Source: Ruminococcus sp. (lineage in GTDB: Bacteria > Bacillota > Clostridia > Oscillospirales > Acutalibacteraceae). From it: a DNA stretch of 5,341 bases. The first letter of the stretch is position 1, and each line of letters begins with the position of its first letter. The stretch covers positions 1 through 5,341 of the forward strand of contig JAFLSL010000089.1 in NCBI GenBank assembly GCA_022510985.1, read 5' to 3'. The notes under the pieces are model-generated. The model was given only the letters and a program-made list of their open reading frames with translations, was not told the origin of the DNA and did not search any database. The position numbers and the translations under genes were made by a program. Positions 1 through 4,844 of this stretch are shown here, piece after piece.

Positions 1-462
1 GGATATATGATGTTCAAAGAATGTAAATCATTAAAGACTTTAAATATCCCCGAAGGTGTTAAAAACATTGAATTCGGAGCCTTTAAAGATTGCACAAATC
101 TTAATACTATTTCTGTTCCTTCAACTCTTAGAAGTATAGATTACTGTGTTTTTGAATACTGCGATAGTATTTCCTCAATTACATATAACGGCACGGTTGC
201 TAATTTTAATAAGATTGAAGTTGGAAAATACAACGGAACTTTTACTACAGCAAGCGTTAACGGCTCAAGCCAAACTAAATCATTAAAAGGTGATGTAAAC
301 GGAGATGGTAGCTTTAATATTGCAGATGTTTCTTATTATCAGAAATCTCTTGCTAAGGTAAGTGAAACTGATAATATGACTATAGAGGATTTTAACGCTG
401 ACGGAATAATTAACATTAATGATGTTACAGCTATGCAAAAAAATCTTGTGAAGTTAGGTTAA
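1..462 (+). CDS. 3' end of a BspA-like leucine-rich-repeat protein with a C-terminal type I dockerin (partial)
   Basis: The frame is open from base 1 and ends at a TAA, so only the last 153 codons are present and the true start lies outside the window. The first ~70 residues show the LRR_5/BspA pattern: repeated A-F-x-x-C-x-x-L and 'I-P' steps (for example CKSLKTLNIPEGV, then CTNLNTISVPSTL), ending in a cap-like ITYNGT segment. A Ser/Thr/Asn-rich linker follows, then a complete type I dockerin. Counting from the Met at base 7, its two calcium loops are D96-N98-D100...D107 (GDVNGDG) and D128-N130-D132...D139 (DFNADG), each followed by an amphipathic helix. Dockerins bind cohesins on cellulosome scaffoldins, so the protein is probably secreted and docked at the cell surface. 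The LRR part suggests a binding rather than enzymatic role, but any catalytic domain could lie upstream. The gene is AT-richer than its neighbours. Confidence 0.9.
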   Translation, partial: GYMMFKECKSLKTLNIPEGVKNIEFGAFKDCTNLNTISVPSTLRSIDYCVFEYCDSISSITYNGTVANFNKIEVGKYNGTFTTASVNGSSQTKSLKGDVNGDGSFNIADVSYYQKSLAKVSETDNMTIEDFNADGIININDVTAMQKNLVKLG

Positions 463-509
463 CTTTCAAAAATAAATAGCAATCCTCGATTATATATGCA
501 CATAAAAAG

Positions 510-557
510 TCGGGAAGATAGGTTGATAATGTCAATCCATCTTCCCGATATTTTTTT
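510..557. terminator. Bidirectional rho-independent terminator between convergent genes
   Basis: Arms 510-526 and 532-548 pair over 17 positions with a single mismatch (A520/C538), one G-U wobble, and a 5-base loop (TAATG). The outer ten pairs, TCGGGAAGAT with ATCTTCCCGA, are perfect. On the plus strand the stem is followed by TA and then seven Ts (551-557), 47 bases after the dockerin-gene stop. On the minus strand it is followed, after one base, by five Us (A504-A508), 20 bases after the iscU stop. It therefore fits as a shared terminator for both transcripts. The plus-strand T-tract is the stronger of the two. Confidence 0.85.
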
Positions 558-568
558 AAAATTTTCAA

Positions 569-991
569 TTAATGCTCGTGTTCCTCGATTTTGCCTACAA
601 TCGGCTCGGGGTCAATGCCCTGTTTTCTGTAGTAATCGGAAACAGCTGATTTAATAGCCTCTTCCGCGAGTACGGAGCAGTGAACCTTTACCGGCGGGAG
701 TCCGTCGAGAGCCTCCATAACGGCCTTATTGGTGAGTTTAAGAGCATCGTCAATTGTCTTTCCCTTTATAAGCTCCGTTGCCATACTGCTTGTTGCGATA
801 GCCGCACCGCAGCCGAAGGTCTTGAATTTTACGTCTGAAATTGTATCTCCGTCAACCTTGAGATACATTTTCATAATATCTCCGCATTTTGAGTTTCCTA
901 CCTCGCCGATACCGTCAGCGTTTTCGATTTCGCCGACATTACGCGGATTAGCGAAGTGGTCCATTACTTTTTCAGAATATGTGAATGCCAT
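569..991 (-). CDS. iscU: Fe-S cluster assembly scaffold protein, IscU/NifU N-terminal family
   Basis: This 140-residue cytoplasmic protein is the scaffold on which [2Fe-2S]/[4Fe-4S] clusters are built from iron and the sulfur delivered by the desulfurase encoded just upstream. The three cluster ligands are C36 (in SKCGD), C61 (FGCGAA) and C105 (VHCS), with the helper residues D38 and H104. The spacing between the second and third cysteines (44 residues) is that of IscU. SufU of Bacilli carries an insertion there, so this is not SufU. The LPPVK motif (98-102), which in IscU is the binding site for the HscA chaperone, is intact. The protein ends in an acidic/His tail (EEHEH). The N-terminus (FTYSEKVMDHFANPRNVG) is typical of the family, and ATG at 991 follows a strong AAAGGAG. 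It is the last gene of the rnhA-nifS-iscU operon and is followed by a hairpin terminator. No NifU C-terminal domain is fused. Confidence 0.96.
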   Translation of the reverse strand: MAFTYSEKVMDHFANPRNVGEIENADGIGEVGNSKCGDIMKMYLKVDGDTISDVKFKTFGCGAAIATSSMATELIKGKTIDDALKLTNKAVMEALDGLPPVKVHCSVLAEEAIKSAVSDYYRKQGIDPEPIVGKIEEHEH

Positions 992-998
992 AATAGTT

Positions 999-1005
999 CT
1001 CCTTT
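999..1005 (-). promoter_or_regulatory. Ribosome binding site of iscU overlapping the nifS stop codon
   Basis: The minus strand reads AAAGGAG, seven bases before the iscU ATG. Its first two bases fall within the TAA stop of nifS (1004-1006). This arrangement suits translational coupling, keeping desulfurase and scaffold synthesis in step. The motif is seen directly; the coupling is inferred. Confidence 0.75.
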
Positions 1006-2206
1006 ACTTTATAAATTTTGCGTCGTTCTCTTCGCCCTTGATAATGCTTTCCCAAAGAGGGGACATATCTCTGAGAGTTTTTACGATTTCAGGTACAACA
1101 GAGAGAATATAGTCGATATCCTCCTCGGTTGTTGTGTCGTCAAACGTCATTCTTGTACTTCCGTGAGCGATTTCGTGGGGAAGTCCGATTGCTAAGAGGA
1201 CGTGGCTCGGGTCAAGACTACCCGAAGTACACGCCGAACCCGACGATGCGGAAATTCCCTTGAACTCAAGGCGGAGAAGTAAGCTTTCGCCCTCAATTCC
1301 CTCAAAGCACATATTAACGTTATTCGGAAGTCTCTGAACTCTGTCGCCGTTTAGTCTGCTTTTCGGAATTTCTGAAAGCCCGTCAATAAGCTTGTCCCTG
1401 AGTTTTGTAAGTTTTGCGTTCCTCTCGTCCATTGTATCGACAGCAATTTGCAAAGCAGCGTCCAAGCCTACGATACCGGCAATATTTTCTGTGCCTGCAC
1501 GCTTGTTTCTCTCCTGTGCACCGCCCTCGATAAGATTGTCGATTAAAATACCCTTTCTGACGTAAAGAAGTCCGCAACCCTTAGGACCGTGAATTTTGTG
1601 GGCAGTCAGTGATAAAAGGTCAATGTTTTGCTCTTGAACGTTAATCTTACAGTAGCCTGCTGCCTGAACGGCATCTGTGTGGAAGAGAACCTTTTTCTCT
1701 CTGCAGATTTTTCCGATTTCAGCGATGGGCTGAATTGTTCCGATTTCGTTGTTAGCGTACATAATCGAAACCATAGCGGTTTCAGGCTTTATAGCCTTTT
1801 CAACATCCTCGGGATGAACGATGCCGTTCTCGTAAACATCGAGATATGTTACCTCAAAGCCTTCTTTTTCTAAAGCCTTGCAGGTGTGCAAAATTGCGTG
1901 ATGCTCGAATTTTGAGGTTATAATATGAGTTTTGCCTCTGCTTTTAAGACGGCGGCAAACTCCTTTAAGTGCCCAGTTATCGGACTCTGAGCCGCCCGAG
2001 GTGAAGTATATTTCACTCGGATTTGCCGCACCGATATTTTTAGCTATATTTTCTCTTGCGTCCTCAACCGCCTTTTTAGCGGTCTGTCCGATACCGTAAA
2101 GACTCGAAGGGTTTCCGTAAACCTCGGTAAAGTAGGGCATCATCTTTTCAAGAACAACAGGTGACAACTTCGTTGTTGCGGCGTTGTCAGCGTAAATTTC
2201 TCTCAT
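1004..2206 (-). CDS. nifS: Cysteine desulfurase, NifS/IscS type (PLP-dependent)
   Basis: This enzyme converts L-cysteine to L-alanine and hands the sulfur, as a persulfide, to the IscU scaffold encoded 12 bases downstream. It is a cytoplasmic fold-type I PLP enzyme, 400 residues from the chosen start, which is normal for the family. Visible residues are the N-terminal YADNAATT, the TSGGSESDN phosphate-binding loop (69-77), H103 that stacks on PLP, D178 and Q181 (HTDAVQ), the PLP lysine K204 (TAHKIHGPKG), and the catalytic C326 in the loop SSGSACTSGSLDPSHVL. That loop marks a class I NifS/IscS enzyme, not SufS. Numbering is two less than E. coli IscS at each site. The open frame extends to 2269, but the extra 21 residues resemble nothing in the family, overlap rnhA, and the Met at 2206 has a GAGAAAGG nine bases upstream. 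The nifS versus iscS name is a matter of convention; nearby iscU fits either. Confidence 0.96.
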   Translation of the reverse strand: MREIYADNAATTKLSPVVLEKMMPYFTEVYGNPSSLYGIGQTAKKAVEDARENIAKNIGAANPSEIYFTSGGSESDNWALKGVCRRLKSRGKTHIITSKFEHHAILHTCKALEKEGFEVTYLDVYENGIVHPEDVEKAIKPETAMVSIMYANNEIGTIQPIAEIGKICREKKVLFHTDAVQAAGYCKINVQEQNIDLLSLTAHKIHGPKGCGLLYVRKGILIDNLIEGGAQERNKRAGTENIAGIVGLDAALQIAVDTMDERNAKLTKLRDKLIDGLSEIPKSRLNGDRVQRLPNNVNMCFEGIEGESLLLRLEFKGISASSGSACTSGSLDPSHVLLAIGLPHEIAHGSTRMTFDDTTTEEDIDYILSVVPEIVKTLRDMSPLWESIIKGEENDAKFIK

Positions 2207-2215
2207 TTCATCATA

Positions 2216-2223
2216 CCTTTCTC
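2216..2223 (-). promoter_or_regulatory. Ribosome binding site that decides the nifS start
   Basis: The minus strand reads GAGAAAGG, followed by nine bases and the ATG at 2204-2206. It lies in the 31-base gap after the rnhA stop. It favours the start at 2206 over the longer open frame beginning at 2269 inside rnhA. Confidence 0.65.
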
Positions 2224-2237
2224 TATATGAAGTTGTG

Positions 2238-2675
2238 TTATATAAATTTCTCAGCCGCCAAAACGGCAAGTCTGTCGCAGCGTTCGTTTTCGGGGTGACC
2301 CGCGTGACCTTTTACCCAGTTAACGTCAATTTGATGAGTTTCGTATAAGTCTAAAAGCCTGTCCCACAGCTCGGGATTGAGTGCCTTTTCCTTTTTATTT
2401 CTCATCCAGCCGTTGGCTTTCCATTTTTTTGCCCAGCCCTGAGTTAAGGCGTTTGCAACATATTGGCTGTCTGTGTAGAGTGAAACCGAGCACGGCTCCT
2501 TTAAAAGTTCGAGTGCTTTTATAACGGCGGTAAGCTCCATACGATTGTTGGTGGTGCTTGCCTCTCCGCCGGAGATTTCTTTTTCGACATCCTTATATCG
2601 CAGGATTGCACCCCAGCCGCCCGGACCGGGATTTCCCTTGCAGGCTCCGTCGGTAAAAATCTCAACCTTTTTCAC
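2238..2675 (-). CDS. rnhA: Ribonuclease HI
   Basis: RNase HI cuts the RNA strand of RNA-DNA hybrids, removing R-loops, primer remnants and misincorporated ribonucleotides, using two metal ions. The protein is 145 residues, close to the usual bacterial length of about 155. All catalytic residues are present: D9 ([15 protein letters not shown]), E47 (NNRMELTA), D69 (YTDSQYV) and D134 (NERCDRLA), plus H124 in the [11 protein letters not shown] loop. The basic handle region ([16 protein letters not shown], about 80-95) that grips the hybrid is also intact, so this is a classical E. coli-type RNase HI without an N-terminal hybrid-binding domain. Translation starts at GTG (2675): an in-frame TGA lies two codons upstream, and a GAGGG is seven bases away. 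It is the first gene of the leftward operon, 31 bases ahead of nifS. No functional link to Fe-S assembly is known to me. Confidence 0.96.
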   Translation of the reverse strand: MKKVEIFTDGACKGNPGPGGWGAILRYKDVEKEISGGEASTTNNRMELTAVIKALELLKEPCSVSLYTDSQYVANALTQGWAKKWKANGWMRNKKEKALNPELWDRLLDLYETHQIDVNWVKGHAGHPENERCDRLAVLAAEKFI

Positions 2676-2682
2676 GTTTCAT

Positions 2683-2687
2683 CCCTC
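2683..2687 (-). promoter_or_regulatory. Ribosome binding site supporting the rnhA GTG start
   Basis: The minus strand reads GAGGG, then seven bases, then GTG at 2673-2675. An ATG in the spacer is out of frame and would run into a stop after six codons, so GTG is the functional start. Confidence 0.7.
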
Positions 2688-2731
2688 AATTAGTAGTAAA
2701 ATGTCGTTGTTTTGCGACTGCTCAATTACCT

Positions 2732-2760
2732 ATTATAATACTATAGTTAGTCAAATGCAA
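2732..2760 (-). promoter_or_regulatory. Predicted sigma-A-type promoter of the rnhA-nifS-iscU operon
   Basis: On the minus strand there is a perfect TATAAT -10 (2732-2737). Exactly 17 bases upstream lies TTGCAT (2755-2760), which matches the -35 consensus only in its first three bases. Transcription would begin near 2725, giving a leader of about 50 bases before the rnhA GTG. An alternative -35-like TTGACT (2749-2754) is too close to this -10 (11 bases). The weak -35 may be offset by the AT-rich tract just upstream. Confidence 0.6.
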
Positions 2761-2787
2761 CTTATTTTTTAATTTATTTTTTTAAAT
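2761..2787 (-). promoter_or_regulatory. AT-rich UP-like element upstream of the rnhA promoter
   Basis: Directly upstream of the leftward -35 the minus strand carries runs of seven and six As (opposite T2777-2783 and T2765-2770), separated by about one helical turn, with only one G/C base in the tract. Such A-tracts can bind the RNA polymerase alpha C-terminal domain or bend DNA. The role is inferred from position and composition alone. Confidence 0.4.
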
Positions 2788-2793
2788 CATCAC

Positions 2794-2803
2794 AAATGTA
2801 CAT
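2794..2803. repeat. AAATGTACAT repeat, left copy (palindromic core)
   Basis: This ten-base word contains the perfect 8-base palindrome ATGTACAT (2796-2803). The same ten bases recur at 2846-2855, exactly 52 bp away, close to five turns of B-DNA. The copy sits about 36 bp upstream of the leftward -35. A paired operator is possible; no known regulator is recognised from it. Confidence 0.45.
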
Positions 2804-2820
2804 AGTCCGGAATTAAATTT

Positions 2821-2834
2821 TAGATAGCTGTCTA
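2821..2834. repeat. Imperfect 14-base palindrome between the two ATGTACAT copies
   Basis: TAGATAGCTGTCTA reads as an inverted repeat with arms TAGATAG/CTGTCTA and one mismatched pair (T2825/G2830). It lies in the centre of the divergent promoter region, between the two ATGTACAT copies. It could be an operator half-site pair or a chance palindrome in AT-rich DNA. Confidence 0.35.
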
Positions 2835-2844
2835 TAATATTATC

Positions 2845-2855
2845 AAAATGTACAT
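2845..2855. repeat. AAAATGTACAT repeat, right copy (palindromic core)
   Basis: This is the second copy of the ten-base word, preceded by one more A, with palindrome ATGTACAT at 2848-2855. It ends 20 bp upstream of the rightward TTGACA, a position where a bound protein could contact RNA polymerase. Together with the left copy it would allow one dimeric regulator to act on both divergent operons. Confidence 0.45.
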
Positions 2856-2875
2856 CCATTTTATTCCAATATCCC

Positions 2876-2905
2876 TTGACATAATAAAGGTAAATAAGTT
2901 AAAAT
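2876..2905 (+). promoter_or_regulatory. Predicted sigma-A-type promoter of the rnj-gdpP operon
   Basis: A perfect TTGACA -35 (2876-2881) is followed after 18 bases by TAAAAT (2900-2905), a five-of-six match to the -10 consensus. A nearby TATAGT (2905-2910) would need a 23-base spacer and is less likely. Transcription should start near 2912, giving a leader of about 110 bases before the rnj GTG. Confidence 0.7.
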
Positions 2906-2932
2906 ATAGTGAATATTTATAATCGGATAATA

Positions 2933-2952
2933 GGCAAATAGTGCAATTTGCC
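2933..2952 (+). promoter_or_regulatory. First hairpin of the rnj leader
   Basis: GGCAAAT (2933-2939) pairs perfectly with ATTTGCC (2946-2952) around a six-base loop AGTGCA. It lies about 20 bases from the predicted transcript 5' end. No U-run follows, so it is not a terminator. It could protect the 5' end or tune access of ribonucleases, including RNase J itself. Confidence 0.5.
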
Positions 2953-2957
2953 ATAAA

Positions 2958-2990
2958 AGGAAACGGATTTCGGTATTATTCCGTGTTCCT
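2958..2990 (+). promoter_or_regulatory. Second hairpin of the rnj leader
   Basis: AGGAAACGGA (2958-2967) pairs with TCCGT-G-TTCCT (2980-2990), giving ten base pairs with one bulged G (2985) and a 12-base loop. It starts five bases after the first hairpin and ends 20 bases before the rnj Shine-Dalgarno. There is no U-run, so it is a leader structure and not an attenuator of the usual type. No known riboswitch class is recognised. Confidence 0.5.
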
Positions 2991-3010
2991 GATATAAAAT
3001 TTAAGAAAAC

Positions 3011-3016
3011 GGAGGT
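3011..3016 (+). promoter_or_regulatory. Ribosome binding site supporting the rnj GTG start
   Basis: GGAGGT is a strong Shine-Dalgarno, with GGAGG ending seven bases before GTG at 3023-3025. It fixes the start, so the basic N-terminal extension of RNase J is truly translated. Confidence 0.8.
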
Positions 3017-3022
3017 AAATTT

Positions 3023-4813
3023 GTGGCAGAAAACAGAAACAACAAACGCTTTACAGGAAAGCGAAATTCAAGACCTGCATCTGTTAAAAAGAATTCTGAC
3101 AGTAAAAGCTACGGAAAAAGCTACCATAGAAAGCAAAAACAGACCGAAAAAATAAAGCCGTCAATAAAGATTTCGTTCTTGGGCGGACTTAATGAAATAG
3201 GAAAAAATATAACTATGTTTGAGTGTGAGGGAGATATCGTACTGCTCGACTGCGGTATGGCGTTTCCGGACGGAGATATGCTCGGCGTAGACCTTGTAAT
3301 TCCTGATTTTTCCTATATTGAGCAGAATATCGACAAGGTAAAGGGTATGGTCGTAACTCACGGACACGAGGACCATATCGGCGGAATACCTTTCCTTCTT
3401 TCGAAAATGAATATTCCGATTTACGGAACACCACTGACAATCGGACTTTTGAGCAATAAGCTTAAGGAGCATAACCTTTTTAACTCAGCTAAGCTGAATG
3501 TCGTAAACGTGGGAAGCAGCATAAAGCTCGGATGCATCGAGGCGGAATTTATCCACGTTAACCATTCAATTCCCGATTCCTGTGCGATAGCACTCCACAC
3601 CCCCGCGGGTGTTGTGGTACATTCGGGTGATTTTAAAATTGACTGTACGCCGTTTGTCGGCGATATGATTGACCTTCACACATTCGCAAGATTAGGTCAT
3701 CAGGGCGTACTCGCTTTCTTGTGCGAGAGTACAAACGCAGAGCGACCCGGCTACACCGCAACGGAGCAGACCGTTACAGCAAGCTTAGACAGCCTTTTTA
3801 AGGATGCGTTAAACAGCAGAATTATTATCGCGACCTTTGCCTCGAACGTTAACCGCGTTCAGCAGATTATAGATTGTGCCGAAAAATATAACCGAAAGGT
3901 TGCTTTTTCGGGACGTTCAATGGTCAATTATATGAAGGTTGCGGAAGAACTCGGATACCTTAAAGTACCCGAAAATATGATTATAGATATTGATATGCTT
4001 TCTCGTTATACTCCCGAGCAAATTGTTTTGATTACAACGGGAAGTCAGGGCGAGCCGATGTCGGCACTTTCGAGAATGGCGTATTCCGACCATAGAAAGG
4101 TTGTAGTCGGCGAGGGCGATTTTATTATCATCTCGGCAAACCCGATTCCCGGCAACGAAAAAACCGTCGGCAATGTTGTTGACGAGCTTTTAAAGCGAGG
4201 CTGTAAGGTTATATACGAGGGTATGTACGATGTTCACGTTTCAGGTCACGCCTGTCAGGAAGAGCTGAAAATTATTCAGAAGCTTGTTAATCCTAAGTAT
4301 TTTATTCCCGTTCACGGCGAGCAAAAGCATCTTAGAAAAAATGCTGAGATTGCACAGTCGCTCGGAATCAGCAGAAAAAATATTTATATCGGTGATATCG
4401 GAAGCCAGATAGAGATTAATGAAAAGCATATGAAGGAGCTTGCTCCCGTTCCCGCCGGCAAGGTATTTGTTGACGGACTCGGAGTGGGTGACGTAGGCTC
4501 AATTGTACTTCGCGACAGAAAGCATCTCGCTCAGGACGGACTTATTATAATAGTTGCGTCACTCGATGTGTATGACGGACACGTAATCAGCGGTCCCGAT
4601 ATTGTTTCGAGAGGCTTTGTATATGTTCGTGAGAGCGAGGAGCTGCTTGATGAAATCCGCGAACACGCTCTTAATATTCTGGAGGATTGTGCCGACAGAA
4701 ATATTAAAGAATGGGGCACTATCAAAAACAGAATCAAGGACGACGTTGCCAAAATGATTGGACAAAAAACACGCCGTTATCCGATGATTCTGCCGATTTT
4801 ACAAGAAGTTTAA
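3023..4813 (+). CDS. rnj: Ribonuclease J (metallo-beta-lactamase / beta-CASP RNase)
   Basis: RNase J is a zinc-dependent 5'-3' exonuclease and endonuclease that drives mRNA decay and RNA maturation in bacteria lacking RNase E. The 596-residue protein has a lysine/arginine-rich N-terminal extension (1-45; 15 K/R against 3 acidic), then the metallo-beta-lactamase core starting at ISFLGGLNEIGKN. Metal ligands are H113, H115, D117, H118 (THGHEDHIGG), H181 (NHSIPDS), D203 (HSGDFK) and H431 (PVHGEQ). The beta-CASP domain includes ESTN (235-238), SGRSM (296-300), TTGSQGEP (338-345) and HVSGHA (405-410). A C-terminal domain (about 460-596) completes it. The catalytic histidines sit 39-41 residues later than in B. 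subtilis RNase J1, matching the extension. It starts at GTG after GGAGGT. Only one RNase J is visible, so J1 versus J2 cannot be assigned, but all active-site residues are kept, so it should be active. gdpP follows 31 bases downstream. Confidence 0.97.
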   Translation: MAENRNNKRFTGKRNSRPASVKKNSDSKSYGKSYHRKQKQTEKIKPSIKISFLGGLNEIGKNITMFECEGDIVLLDCGMAFPDGDMLGVDLVIPDFSYIEQNIDKVKGMVVTHGHEDHIGGIPFLLSKMNIPIYGTPLTIGLLSNKLKEHNLFNSAKLNVVNVGSSIKLGCIEAEFIHVNHSIPDSCAIALHTPAGVVVHSGDFKIDCTPFVGDMIDLHTFARLGHQGVLAFLCESTNAERPGYTATEQTVTASLDSLFKDALNSRIIIATFASNVNRVQQIIDCAEKYNRKVAFSGRSMVNYMKVAEELGYLKVPENMIIDIDMLSRYTPEQIVLITTGSQGEPMSALSRMAYSDHRKVVVGEGDFIIISANPIPGNEKTVGNVVDELLKRGCKVIYEGMYDVHVSGHACQEELKIIQKLVNPKYFIPVHGEQKHLRKNAEIAQSLGISRKNIYIGDIGSQIEINEKHMKELAPVPAGKVFVDGLGVGDVGSIVLRDRKHLAQDGLIIIVASLDVYDGHVISGPDIVSRGFVYVRESEELLDEIREHALNILEDCADRNIKEWGTIKNRIKDDVAKMIGQKTRRYPMILPILQEV

Positions 4814-4844
4814 CACTTAAAATTTTTCTATTAGGGTATATCAT

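Larger units (their letters stand above)
2676..3022. other. Divergent intergenic regulatory region between rnhA and rnj
   Basis: No gene is visible in these 347 bases; short frames have no ribosome binding site or family resemblance. The region is very AT-rich and holds, from left to right: the rnhA ribosome binding site, a leftward promoter with an AT-rich upstream tract, two ATGTACAT palindromes flanking an imperfect 14-base palindrome, a rightward promoter with a consensus -35, two hairpins in the rnj leader, and the rnj ribosome binding site. Each element is listed separately. Confidence 0.8.

Noticed and set aside
729..1195. Two plus-strand open frames opposite iscU and the end of nifS
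   Set aside because: They are antisense shadows of well-supported genes and have no ribosome binding site or family resemblance.
1383..1577. Minus-strand Arg/Cys-rich 64-residue frame inside nifS
   Set aside because: It is an out-of-frame shadow of the conserved nifS coding sequence; its composition reflects the nifS codons.
1628..1873. Plus-strand 81-residue frame opposite nifS
   Set aside because: It lies wholly antisense to nifS, with no recognisable domain.
2207..2269. Longer nifS start giving 21 extra N-terminal residues
   Set aside because: The extra residues do not match the family, overlap the end of rnhA, and the Met at 2206 has its own ribosome binding site and begins the conserved YADNAATT region.
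2545..2772. Plus-strand frame running from rnhA into the intergenic region
   Set aside because: It is antisense to the conserved N-terminus of RNase HI, and its tail crosses the leftward promoter. There is no ribosome binding site.
2676..3022. Riboswitch, T-box, tRNA or small RNA in the intergenic region
   Set aside because: No T-box or known riboswitch core, no tRNA cloverleaf and no terminator hairpin with a U-run could be seen. The two hairpins are only simple leader structures.
3161..3472. Two minus-strand frames opposite the RNase J metallo-beta-lactamase domain
   Set aside because: They are antisense to the catalytic HGHEDH region, whose conservation explains the lack of stops.
4241..4765. 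Three minus-strand frames opposite the 3' half of rnj
   Set aside because: They are short, have no family match, and one is Ser-rich because it is antisense to rnj codons.
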